Shown one piece after another: positions 29,080 through 37,997 of a stretch of 64,000 nucleotides of DNA. The notes under the pieces are model-generated. The model worked only from the letters and a program-made list of their open reading frames with translations. It made no database searches and was not told the origin of the DNA. Each line of letters begins with the position of its first letter. Within the stretch, counting starts at the first letter, position 1. Position numbers and translations under genes: made by a program. Source of the stretch: Hondaea fermentalgiana (lineage: Eukaryota; Sar; Bigyra; Thraustochytrida; Thraustochytriidae); assembly GCA_014084085.1 (NCBI GenBank), contig NPFB01000038.1, forward strand, positions 1,759 through 65,758, given 5' to 3'.

Positions 29080-30165
29080 ATGACCAAGATGATGGCCTCG
29101 ATGCTGGTCGCGGCGACGGCCGTGCTGGCGACCATGAGCGAACCGGCACTCGCAGGACCGACCGCCAAGCAGTACAAGAACAAAGGAATTCTCGTGCAGA
29201 TGCTTGAGAGTGACGCCATTGAGCAGATGCTCAACACGTCCGAGTTCGAGGCCGTGACCACCTGTGGACCCATGTGCGCCTCGTGGTCCTACAGCGTCAA
29301 GGGCCTGCCCCTTGTTCTGCCCCAGGACGGATCCGGCATCGGCCTCGCCATCAAGCGCTCTGGCGCCTTTGTCAACAAATATGCGCAAGCCATGGCGCCC
29401 TACTACTTTTCACCCGAGAGCCGCCAGTTCTGCGCCGAGCCCAGTTCCAGTGTCCCGACCCTCGAAGAGATCCCGGCCAACAACACCCCCGCCGACTTTG
29501 ACGTTGCCGGCTGCGGCAGCGACTCCACCTGCCAAATGATCGCGGCCGGCGGCGGCGTCGACTACGCTCTCTTCGAGAACGAGGCCTTTGCCAACGAGAC
29601 CTGCGCGCAGGACACCCTCGACTCGGGCGACTGTGAAATTTGCCAAGAGTCGTACACCTGCAGCGAGTACTTTGGCAACAACAAGTTCAGCGGCGGCGAC
29701 ATCGTCGACACCTTCGTCGCCCCCTGGTTCGACTCCAACTCGAGCACCTTGTCCGAGACCAACGCCGGCGTCGCCTCGACCATGTGCGTGCTCGAGGCCT
29801 CGAGGAGCAGCAACTGGAACAAGCTCGAGGACGCCTACACGAGCGTCCTTAGCGTCCTCTCCGACTATGATGTCACTGACTACACCTACGCCTACCCCGA
29901 GGTCACCACTTATGTGCCCATCGATGAGGACGAGCTCACCACCGCCTCGAACCGCCTTTCGGACGCTGTTCTTGCACTCATTTACCGTGTCCCCGAGTCG
30001 CCCACTGCTGCCGACAACGAAGAGTATCTCACGGCCTACCAGCTCGCGGAGCAGTACAATGACGCGCACAAATCTTCCATTGAGATGTTTAACTGCACCG
30101 GAACCTTTGAGGACGGCGACGACTTTTCGGACAGCCTTCCCGTTGGCTGCACCAAGGTCCTCTAA
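29080..30165 (+). CDS. Secreted cysteine-rich protein
   Basis: Not assigned to a known family. The 361-residue product has a clear signal peptide (Met1 to about Ala25, hydrophobic core followed by A-L-A). The mature part has 12 cysteines, an even number that fits disulfides, including a C-x2-C-x5-C cluster near the middle and a C-G-P-M-C pair near the N-terminus, plus several N-x-S/T sequons. It is acidic and rich in Ala, Ser, Asn and Tyr, with no transmembrane segment after the signal. It is likely secreted, cell-wall-associated or lumenal. The ATG at 29080 is chosen because upstream in-frame codons read through a purine-rich leader. The strongly C-ending codons suggest high expression. Confidence 0.85.
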   Translation: MTKMMASMLVAATAVLATMSEPALAGPTAKQYKNKGILVQMLESDAIEQMLNTSEFEAVTTCGPMCASWSYSVKGLPLVLPQDGSGIGLAIKRSGAFVNKYAQAMAPYYFSPESRQFCAEPSSSVPTLEEIPANNTPADFDVAGCGSDSTCQMIAAGGGVDYALFENEAFANETCAQDTLDSGDCEICQESYTCSEYFGNNKFSGGDIVDTFVAPWFDSNSSTLSETNAGVASTMCVLEASRSSNWNKLEDAYTSVLSVLSDYDVTDYTYAYPEVTTYVPIDEDELTTASNRLSDAVLALIYRVPESPTAADNEEYLTAYQLAEQYNDAHKSSIEMFNCTGTFEDGDDFSDSLPVGCTKVL

Positions 30166-30934
30166 GTGAAACGAGAGCGTTGCTTTTCCCTGAGCAAGCG
30201 AGCGATCGTGCGAGCGCCCAAAAGGTTCGCGATCGGTGTCGCGCCGTCCTTTTCTTGCAAGTAGAAACGAACTGCCGCTAATAGATCCGTCTGCATCCCC
30301 ATCGACGGACTGGATCGGTTCACGTTCGACCTGATTTGACCTGACCTGACCTGCTCGCGTTTTGATTGATGCACATTTGACATACGCTTTGTCTGACCCA
30401 ACCGCGCTGGCGGTCGCATTCCCAAGTATATCGGAGCGGCCCATGCATTAGCTTTCACCTCACTTTTCTGACATTCCACGCTCTGACATGACATACCTCA
30501 CCTCACTTGCTTTGTCCGCGCACGGCGTGCTCGCGACGCACATGACAGCCTTTAAACTTCAAAAGTTTTACCTAAAAATTAGAAATACTACTTCTCGTCC
30601 ATTTTGTTCGAAACGAATCAGCTTTTGCAGGTCACTCCAATGTGGTGTTGTAGTACTCGTGATCCCGATGTGTTCACGGTTCAAGACCAAAATCTGAACT
30701 TGCGAATCATGAGTGAAAGCCATGCAAAAGGGAAATGGCCTTCCTGGCCGATTGCCCTCATAGCCTAAATCAACGACATTCAAAATGATGAGCCTAGGAG
30801 TGCAGCTAGCTGCTGCGCGATCAAGAAAAGCGTGAGCACCTTAAGAGCCAAGCAATGACTGAATGGACCGAGGTCAGCTGTCTCGATGACAATGATCAAA
30901 ACCTCAACGAGGCACATGAACAGCGCTTCTAGGT
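30166..30934. other. Intergenic region, nothing recognised
   Basis: It is AT-richer than its surroundings. It contains GACCT repeats near 30329-30352 and a sequence matching a Pol III B-box consensus at 30678-30688 with no matching tRNA fold. No gene seen. Confidence 0.5.
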
Positions 30935-31496
30935 TTGTTGACCAGGGCAAAAAACGCTTTTCGACCTTGCTGCCCGGGCCGCAGCGTAGAATTCGCCTTT
31001 GCAGCCGAGCCGTCAGCTCATCTAGATTGGATGCGCGACTCGGGCGATGCGCTCTACTACGAGGGGTGCGTGTATGAGAAGCTGCGAGACTTGCAGGGTC
31101 ATGCAATCCCCGAGGTCAGTGCGTTCGGCAAGGATCCGTATCTGGAGCTGACAGCACTTGCAACCAGTCAGCGTGAGGACACGCTCGCTCACTTGCGACG
31201 GTCGCGGTTTGAAGCATATGGCGGCGCAAAGGCGCTGTGCTACAAGGCGGCAGAAGCGCTGATGAAGATTCACAATGCTAGCTTCACGCATGGCGATATT
31301 GCGCTGCGCAACATGGATGTCGCGGAGCGGCAGTTGTGCGCGTATGATTAACTTGGAGCTTGCACGGAAAACGCGCAACGAGTTGAAGAGGATAGTTGAA
31401 CTGGACACCCTTGCGTATATTTTCAACATCAAAGCGAAGGACGACGTGCGTGCATCTGGTCAAGAATGGATTTTCATAACGACGACTGTTGGCTGA
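30935..31496 (+). pseudogene. Broken protein-kinase-like fold remnant
   Basis: The frame from 30935 to 31351 gives kinase-like features: an alpha-C-like Y-E-K-L segment followed by a G-x-x-I-P-E-V strand, then A-L-x-K-I-H, then the catalytic-loop motif H-G-D-I-x-L-R-N (an HxDxxxxN type). It stops right where the metal-binding D-F-G/D-L-E segment should come. The continuation (L-E-L-A-R-K and on) is found one frame over, in 31353-31496. There is no ATP-binding glycine loop, and no intact N-terminus is seen. A frameshift with loss of both ends fits a decayed gene of the HGDxxxxN kinase-like type. A missed intron at the break is the alternative. Confidence 0.6.
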
Positions 31497-32209
31497 TGAT
31501 GAGATGTTTGCAAGTTCAAATAAAACTACATTTCGTCGAAACGAGGTCTCTCTGGACAAGTACGCTTCGGCTCGAATTTCTGAGAGTAATAGCGATTCCA
31601 AAAAAGAAAACAACAGCCTTCAATGAGATCCTCCAAAATCTTCCAGCAACCCCGCCCCCGAATGATCAGCTCCACATTCACGCAACTACATTTCAGTCCA
31701 TCCGTCCTAAAGGCCATCCACTCGCTCAACTTCTCTCTCCCGCTCTCAGACGGTTGGCATCCAGTTACGTGGCTGTCGGTAAACGTCAATATTCGGGCGC
31801 TAACATGGGCGGTTCGGGCGCGCTCTCAGGCCGGCACAACAGAACCCGTTCAAGAGGTGCCTTGGCCCAGCATAGCTTGCGAGCGCGGCGCGGGCGGCGG
31901 CGAGGCGCGCCAGAGCGCGGGTCGGCGCGACGCTGCGCTGCGCGAACGGCGGCNNNNNNNNNNNNNNNNNNNNNNNNNNNNNNNNNNNNNNNNNNNNNNN
32001 NNNNNNNNNNNNNNNNNNNNNNNNNNNNNNNNNNNNNNNNNNNNNNNNNNNNNCCGCGAGCCGGGAGCGGCAGGCGCGGCAGGCGCCGCCGCGGCGAGGC
32101 AGACCTCTAACCACCGTCGCGGATCCGGCGGATCCGCGGCAAGGATCGCAGAGCGCGGCATCTACGAGCTCGACTCCGTCTGCACGGCACAGCCGCCCGC
32201 TTGAGCGAG
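31497..32209. other. Intergenic region with assembly gap, RAD54B upstream region
   Basis: No gene is supported. It is AT-rich up to about 31800, then extremely GC-rich around the N run. ORFs through the N run are artefacts. Confidence 0.6.
31954..32053. other. Assembly gap of 100 N
   Basis: Exactly 100 N, flanked by GCG/GGC-rich sequence; the real length is unknown. Confidence 0.95.
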
Positions 32210-35017
32210 ATGCGGCGCAGCCGAGGCTTCAAGGCGCCGCGCCGCGTGGGCGCGCCCGCCGCTCCTCCCGGTGCTGCCGGTGCTCCTCGTGCCCCAGGAA
32301 ACGGAGCCATCGCGCGGAACGCGACGACCAAAGCGACAGGGCTTCCTGCTTCTCGGGCTGTGCGAGGGCCGCAGCCGCAAGAAGCGAAGCAAGCGACAGC
32401 AGAGAATGGAACAAAGCAAGTCTACACGGCGCTGCACACGAAGAGGTCCAACAAAAAGCGTAAAGTCTGGGACGACGGCATTCTTTTGCTTGAAAAGAAC
32501 AAGGCCATCCTTTATGAGATGGACGGCAAAGTTCTGGGACGCACCTCTTACAAGCACGCAAATGAGGACGCCTTGCCAGAAGGCTGCACCCTCGCAGTCG
32601 CAGGACGTGAGGTCGAAGTCGGAACGCGTGTCACGGTTGCAGACTTTGATTCGGGCCGCCTCTTTATCGGTGCCAAATCCACTCCTCTGGCCACTTCAAA
32701 TCCAAATCTCCCCTTGACATCTGCTACTGCTGCCACGGGCGGCGCACGCAAGCCATTCAAAAGAGTTGGGCTTGGCGCTGGCCCTGGTCGCCCAGGTCCC
32801 AGTCTTTCACGGACTGTGGCGGCCGCCTCACCTCTTCACCCGGATACCTCGCCGAATGCCCTTGTTCTCTTGCGTGGCGATGAGTCCAAGGGCACTGCCT
32901 CGACAGTGGTTGACCCCAAACTTGGCAAACTTCTTCGTCCTCATCAACGCGAGGGCGTCCAGTTCCTCTTTGACAACATCGCCAAGTCCAAGGGCGCAAT
33001 TTTGGCCGATGAAATGGGACTTGGCAAGACACTCCAATGCATTACGCTCATCTGGACCGTACTTCGCCAGGGCCCGCGGGGCGCAACGGGCGATCCGTGG
33101 TGTCACCGGGTCGTCGTCGTCACCCCGAGTTCTCTGGTCAAGAACTGGGATGCGGAATTTCGCAAGTGGCTCGGCATCGAGCGTATTCAGCCCTTTGCCG
33201 TCTCGGGGACGGCCAAGGAATCTCTAGCAATCATCGAGGAGTTCTCGCGTTCGAAGATGCGCCGCGTTCTCATTGTCAGCTATGAAAGCTTCCGCAAGCA
33301 TGCGACTACGCTCAACGCGATCCGCGGCATCGACTTGGTCATTTGCGACGAGGGACACAGACTCAAGTCGGCCAGCGGCAATCAAACAATCTCTGCTCTC
33401 CAGGGCTGCAAGACGCGCCGCCGCATCCTCCTCACTGGCACGCCCGTGCAGAACGATCTTGCAGAATTCTATGCCATGGTCGATTTCGTCGCACCTAGCG
33501 CGCTTGGAACGGACGTACGCTCCTTTCAGCGGATTTTTCAGACGCCCATTGAGCGCGGGACCGATCGCGGGGCCTCTGCGGATGACCGCGAGCTTGCCGC
33601 GGCGCGCTCGAAAGAACTTCAAGCTCTCACCGCCGGTCTCATCTTGCGTCGCACCGCTGCCGTCAATGAGCGCTTTCTGCCACCGCGGACCGACGTCAAC
33701 GTTTTTGTGCGCCTCTCTCCCGACCAAGCAACGTCTTATCAAGAGTACGTGCGCACACATCTCTACGGATCTTCTTCTTCGGCGTCCGGAACCGATGCAC
33801 TAAAGCTCATTCACTACTTGCGTCAGCTTTGCACGCACCCGCGCCTTGTTGCGGAAATGCAGGCAGCGTCCGACCGTTCGACGTCCTCCTCGTCGGCCTC
33901 GTCCCCGTCTTCTGCTGTTGGCGCTACTTCGGCAGAGTCTACGCTGTCGCCGCTCACCAAAACATCAGCTGTCAACGATGCCAAAGTGCCTCTCTGCTTT
34001 TCGCCCATGGTGAGCGCCAAGTTTGGACTGCTTGAAAACTTTCTGGTCCAAATTCGCAAAGCGCAGCCGTTGGACCGCATCGTTTTGGTGTCCAATTCGA
34101 CCAAAACGCTGAATCTTGTCGAAGCAATGCTTGACAGACGCACGTATGGCTTTTTGCGCCTCGACGGCTCGACCACTGCAGCGGACCGTCAGGGGCTCGT
34201 CAATCGTTTCAACGCGCCTTACCGTGGGGATCCGATGCAGCGGGGCTTTCCGTTTGCATTTTTATTGTCGGCACGTGCGGGCGGTTGCGGGCTCAATCTT
34301 GTGGGTGCAAGTCGACTTGTACTCCTCGATCTCGATTGGAATCCTGCAACAGACCAACAAGCTGCCGCGCGCATTTGGCGCGACGGACAAAAGTCACAAG
34401 TCTTCATTTACCGCTTCATCGCCACGGGAACGATCGAAGAGCGCATCTTTCAGCGTCAAGAAGTGAAACTCAACTCTGCTCAAGGCATCCTCCATCAGGG
34501 TGCGACCACGGCCAAAAGTGGCGCCGCGAGCAAGTCGGCAAAGTTCTCTCGCGCTGAACTCAAGCAGCTTTTCGAGTACAATGCCAACACTGACTGCGAC
34601 ACGTACGACCTCATGACGAAAAAGGCCACTGAAGAAGAGTCCAAGCACCTGTGGCAGCCCTACATTGGACCTCTCGACATTCCCGACCCAGCGATGCGCG
34701 CTGCGGCAACAGAACTCGGTAATGATGTGGTCACCTGGGTCCACGCTCAGTCGCACAAAACAAGTTTGGCTCTCGAAGACGCGGACAAGGTTGCTGAGGA
34801 GAGCGACGATGGAGACCAAAGCAAGGATTCTCCGAACCGCATCGAGAGCGACCTGACGTCCGACAGTGAACATGAACTCGACGATGCCATGTCGACTTCC
34901 AAAACAGCCACGGGCGTTGATCCTGATGCTGTATCCGCGCCTCGAGGAAGGAAGAAAAGGCGGGTGCTTGAAAGTCCAGATCACGACAATGACGATGACT
35001 ATGACTTTGACTTTTGA
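32210..35017 (+). CDS. RAD54B: RAD54B-like SNF2 family DNA translocase
   Basis: RAD54/RAD54B proteins use ATP to translocate on duplex DNA and help RAD51 in homologous recombination. The 935-residue product has a disordered Ala/Pro-rich N-terminus, then a small domain near residues 70-150 (K-V-W-x-D-G-x-L followed by L-Y-x-x-x-G-K) of the kind found at the N-terminus of RAD54B. The SNF2 ATPase follows: Walker A D-E-M-G-L-G-K-T at 267-274, D-E-G-H at 380-383, G-T-P-V-Q-N-D, and the C-lobe with D-x-D-W-N-P-A-x-D-x-Q and R-x-W-R-D-G-Q. The tail is acidic with a K-K-R-R nuclear signal. The in-frame ATG at 32210 is used; the TTG three codons earlier is not a plausible eukaryotic start. Confidence 0.92.
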   Translation: MRRSRGFKAPRRVGAPAAPPGAAGAPRAPGNGAIARNATTKATGLPASRAVRGPQPQEAKQATAENGTKQVYTALHTKRSNKKRKVWDDGILLLEKNKAILYEMDGKVLGRTSYKHANEDALPEGCTLAVAGREVEVGTRVTVADFDSGRLFIGAKSTPLATSNPNLPLTSATAATGGARKPFKRVGLGAGPGRPGPSLSRTVAAASPLHPDTSPNALVLLRGDESKGTASTVVDPKLGKLLRPHQREGVQFLFDNIAKSKGAILADEMGLGKTLQCITLIWTVLRQGPRGATGDPWCHRVVVVTPSSLVKNWDAEFRKWLGIERIQPFAVSGTAKESLAIIEEFSRSKMRRVLIVSYESFRKHATTLNAIRGIDLVICDEGHRLKSASGNQTISALQGCKTRRRILLTGTPVQNDLAEFYAMVDFVAPSALGTDVRSFQRIFQTPIERGTDRGASADDRELAAARSKELQALTAGLILRRTAAVNERFLPPRTDVNVFVRLSPDQATSYQEYVRTHLYGSSSSASGTDALKLIHYLRQLCTHPRLVAEMQAASDRSTSSSSASSPSSAVGATSAESTLSPLTKTSAVNDAKVPLCFSPMVSAKFGLLENFLVQIRKAQPLDRIVLVSNSTKTLNLVEAMLDRRTYGFLRLDGSTTAADRQGLVNRFNAPYRGDPMQRGFPFAFLLSARAGGCGLNLVGASRLVLLDLDWNPATDQQAAARIWRDGQKSQVFIYRFIATGTIEERIFQRQEVKLNSAQGILHQGATTAKSGAASKSAKFSRAELKQLFEYNANTDCDTYDLMTKKATEEESKHLWQPYIGPLDIPDPAMRAAATELGNDVVTWVHAQSHKTSLALEDADKVAEESDDGDQSKDSPNRIESDLTSDSEHELDDAMSTSKTATGVDPDAVSAPRGRKKRRVLESPDHDNDDDYDFDF

Positions 35018-35180
35018 CGTAACACCTGCAGAACGAGGAGAAAGATGGAAAATTATTAATGTTGTCGCTTGAGGTATAAAAAGAAGAAGAGATGAAACAG
35101 TTGGGTAGAATACTGTGTGCGAAAAGGTCAAAACAATGTGCAATACAAAAGAAGGGGGAAAAGGGCCAAGGACGCTTGCT

Positions 35181-36359
35181 TTACCAGAGCATCACTCCGG
35201 CCATGAGACAGGCGACGGCCTGCGCACCCTGCACGGGGTCCAGCATGCTAGAACCGCCTTCCTCGGCCGCAGCCTTGGCTGCGGTGCTTCCCACCGCCTC
35301 CTCCAAACGCGCGGTGAGTTCGCGATTGTGTTCCAAGGCGCGCTCGAGATCTCCAACGACACTGGCGTGCTGCTCGCGATCCTTGAGCGCAGCTTCCTGC
35401 GCCTCCCGGAGCGCCAACTCAAGCTGGCTCACTACGAGATACCGCGTGCGGAGCTCCTCAATCGAAGCATCCTGGTTCAAAGTCGGGCCATTGGCGTTCA
35501 GCTTGGCGCGCAATGCCTCCACCTCTTCTCGCAGCGATGACTCTGCAGTGCGATGCTGGTACAGCTTATCCTGCAACGCCTCGACACATGCGGCCGCCTC
35601 AGCATCATGCGCGGCCGTCGTGGCCCGCGCCTCCTCGAGAGCCTGCTCAAGCGCAATGACTCGATCGAGGGCTGCCTCCTCGCGCGCCAATGCAGCCTCC
35701 AGGAGCGGCTCCGTGGCAACAGGAGCAGCGACGGGCCCTGCACCGAAAGAGACACGCACGCGAGCACCGGACGATTGCTCGAGCTGCTCGCATGCGAGGA
35801 TCTTCTCGTGGTATGCGTCCTCCAAGATCTCGAGTCTCTCCTGCGCAGCGTCGAGCTCCGCCTGCAGACGAGCGCTCTCCTGCGTAGCGGCCTCGAGCCG
35901 TGCCTCAAGGTCGGCACGAGCCGACTCGTTCTCGGCGGTCCGCGTGGAATCGTTGGCGGCTGCACGGGCCTCGTCCTCGATGATCTTACGAAGTCTGCAT
36001 TCCCTCGCCAGGGCTGCGCGGGCCTCGTCGCGCTCCACCAGCGCGCGCTCCGTCTCCTCCAGGCGCGCCTGCGCGGCCTCGAGCTCGCGGCTCACGCGCA
36101 CACGCTCTTCGCGCTCAAGCTCGAGCTGCGCCTCCGCGTTCCGGACGCTGCCGACGCTGGTGCTCTCCACAGACACGCCGGCCTCCGTCTCCCCGTCGTG
36201 GCCGCCCTGCCGCGCCTCGCGCGCCGCGCCGTCCTCGCCCGCGCCCGCGCCCGCGCCGCGCAGCTTGGCCGCCTCGCGCCGCCGCCAAAACGCGCGCTGC
36301 CGCGCCGCCGCCACCAGCACCACGCTCGACGCCGCGCACCCGAACGCCGCCGCCTCCAT
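35181..36359 (-). CDS. Coiled-coil protein with hydrophobic N- and C-terminal segments
   Basis: The 392-residue product has a short hydrophobic segment (about 5-20) followed by a basic patch (R-A-F-W-R-R-R), like a signal anchor. A Gly/Ala-rich linker follows, then almost continuous Ala/Glu/Leu heptads from about 85 to 365, then a hydrophobic C-terminal end (A-V-A-C-L-M-A-G-V-M-L-W) that could be a tail anchor. It has no enzyme motif. It could be a membrane tether or golgin-like protein. The ATG at 36359 is the first in-frame ATG. A 513-residue Ser-rich ORF on the other strand is its shadow. The stop faces the RAD54B stop across 163 bp. Confidence 0.75.
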   Translation of the reverse strand: MEAAAFGCAASSVVLVAAARQRAFWRRREAAKLRGAGAGAGEDGAAREARQGGHDGETEAGVSVESTSVGSVRNAEAQLELEREERVRVSRELEAAQARLEETERALVERDEARAALARECRLRKIIEDEARAAANDSTRTAENESARADLEARLEAATQESARLQAELDAAQERLEILEDAYHEKILACEQLEQSSGARVRVSFGAGPVAAPVATEPLLEAALAREEAALDRVIALEQALEEARATTAAHDAEAAACVEALQDKLYQHRTAESSLREEVEALRAKLNANGPTLNQDASIEELRTRYLVVSQLELALREAQEAALKDREQHASVVGDLERALEHNRELTARLEEAVGSTAAKAAAEEGGSSMLDPVQGAQAVACLMAGVMLW

Positions 36360-37213
36360 CCTGCCGCGCCCGCCTGCCTGCCTGCCTCCTCGCCCCGCCC
36401 CGCGCTGCCCTGCCCTGCCTTGCACGGCTTTCTCTCTGCCGATGTTTGCGCTCTGCCGCGCCGTCTCCGCGTTGTCGGCGGCAATGATCGCCTTCCCCCC
36501 TCGGGCCCCCGATTCTGGAAAAGGGGTTGCTCAGAACACTAATTTTAGCGAGCTAGGGCTCCAGATTTTGGGGGCAAACACGTTAAACTTGCGGACCAGA
36601 GACTTGGATCTGGCACGGGCTAACAGTAAATGACTTGCGCGTGAGTCTGGGCATCCTAATTCAGGACATGTCGTTGCTAATTCGGATTTCAGAGCTGGTC
36701 GTGACGACCCGCCGGCATCATTTCTAGAACAGGCCGGACATTGATTTATTTTTGGTCTCGATGTGCTGCCCACAAAGTATGCAAATACTTGGTCACATTT
36801 CAAAAAAAAGAATAGGCGCTTCATTAAAATTGATACGTTTCGTTGGCAGCTGTTTCGTTGTTTACTTCGCCTTGCTTTCTTTTGTTTTTGGAGGCTAATG
36901 TAGGCTTCTGGCGACGATCGAATATTGGGCTTTGCAACTGCGAACCATGCGTCCTTCAAAAGTCGACTATCTCACTCTACGCATACGCCAACTGCGCCGA
37001 GGTATACCCAACTGTTACACTTGACCGGATGTTGCGTCCAACACCAATACTCAAGGTGATCGCCAAAATCATCGTGATCCCGCAGTCTTCTTCTTCTTCT
37101 TTTTCAAGTGCCTCTCGGTCCCGCGAAAAGACGAAGCAGCAGACTTGGTTGGAGTGCTTGGCGTCGTGCGCGAGAGACAAGGTCTGCGCTGCGCAGCGCT
37201 GCGTGTGGCAAGG
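36360..37213. other. Divergent intergenic region
   Basis: It lies between two divergent genes. It starts with a CCTG/CCCG-rich tract (about 36360-36425), the likely leader of the coiled-coil gene. The middle (36540-36960) is AT-richer with no accepted ORF. A run of TTCTTC lies near 37085-37100, before the small mitochondrial-type gene. Confidence 0.55.
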
Positions 37214-37669
37214 ATGCTTGCGCTTGGGCTGCGTGCCGCCGGCGTCACGGCGAGGCGAACGGCTGCGCCGAGCGGTGCACGACTCTTGAGCGCGGCAAGC
37301 GGCGGGAAACATCATGCCGTGGAGCGCGAGTTGCTGGACAGGGAGCAGCTGCGCAGACAACACAACACGCTGAGCGCACAGGACGCGGATGACGTGCCCT
37401 TTGCGGAATCGATTGATGACTACTTTGCCTCGCTCGAATGCAACGACAATGAAAAGAAGCTCATCACTGACTTCAAGGGCGCTGTCGAGAAGGCCGACAT
37501 TGAGGGCGCCGACCAAATCGCCAATGACTATGCGCTGTTGCTTGCGGCCACTCGCGAAAAGCTGCGTCTTACTGTCGAATGGAACGACACTGCAAAGCTT
37601 ACCGAGAAGGAACGCGTCAAGGCGACCGCCTCGCGTGTCGGTCTTGACGTCCCGAAGGAACTCGCCTGA
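37214..37669 (+). CDS. Small mitochondrial-type protein, function unknown
   Basis: The 151-residue product has a typical mitochondrial presequence: residues 1-31 are rich in Ala, Leu and Arg with no acidic residues, ending near A-R-L-L-S-A-A-S. The mature part is a compact, charged, mostly helical domain of about 115 residues without cysteines, containing D-D-V-P-F-A-E-S-I-D-D-Y-F and W-N-D-T-A-K-L-T-E-K-E. It resembles in size and composition small accessory subunits of mitochondrial complexes, but I cannot name it. The ATG at 37214 is the first in frame; the track extends upstream only through a TTG. Confidence 0.7.
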   Translation: MLALGLRAAGVTARRTAAPSGARLLSAASGGKHHAVERELLDREQLRRQHNTLSAQDADDVPFAESIDDYFASLECNDNEKKLITDFKGAVEKADIEGADQIANDYALLLAATREKLRLTVEWNDTAKLTEKERVKATASRVGLDVPKELA

Positions 37670-37997
37670 GCCGCGTGCAAGTCGAGAGCTTGAAACCAGT
37701 TTCTGGCTGTCGAACATCTCGCGACATCAATGGACGCAGATGTACATCTGCCCTGCGAATAGGGCGTTATGACTTTTTGTGTCTTACTATGCTGTGACCC
37801 ACTTTCCATTCTATCTCGCATGCGAGAAATAATCAACGAAAATTTTGCAGAAACATCCCTCTTCTAGAGGACCCTGCAGTTCTAGTGAAAAGTTTTCGCC
37901 GTGAAGCTTATCAGATATCGTTCACTCTCACTCACACTCAGTATTTTACACTCTCTCGCTGACTTGCATGCATGCTTCTTATTCATCCTAGCTAGGC
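37670..37997. other. Convergent 3' intergenic region
   Basis: About 330 bp between two convergent stops. It is AT-richer, with TCTCACTCACACTC-type short repeats near 37921-37955. No gene seen. Confidence 0.6.

Noticed and set aside
30678..30688. Match to a Pol III B-box consensus, possible tRNA
   Set aside because: The flanking bases do not form a T-arm stem and no A-box or acceptor stem was found.
35092..36633. 513-codon Ser-rich ORF on the plus strand
   Set aside because: It is the antisense shadow of the coiled-coil gene at 35181-36359; composition is Ser/Arg/Ala only, with no domain.
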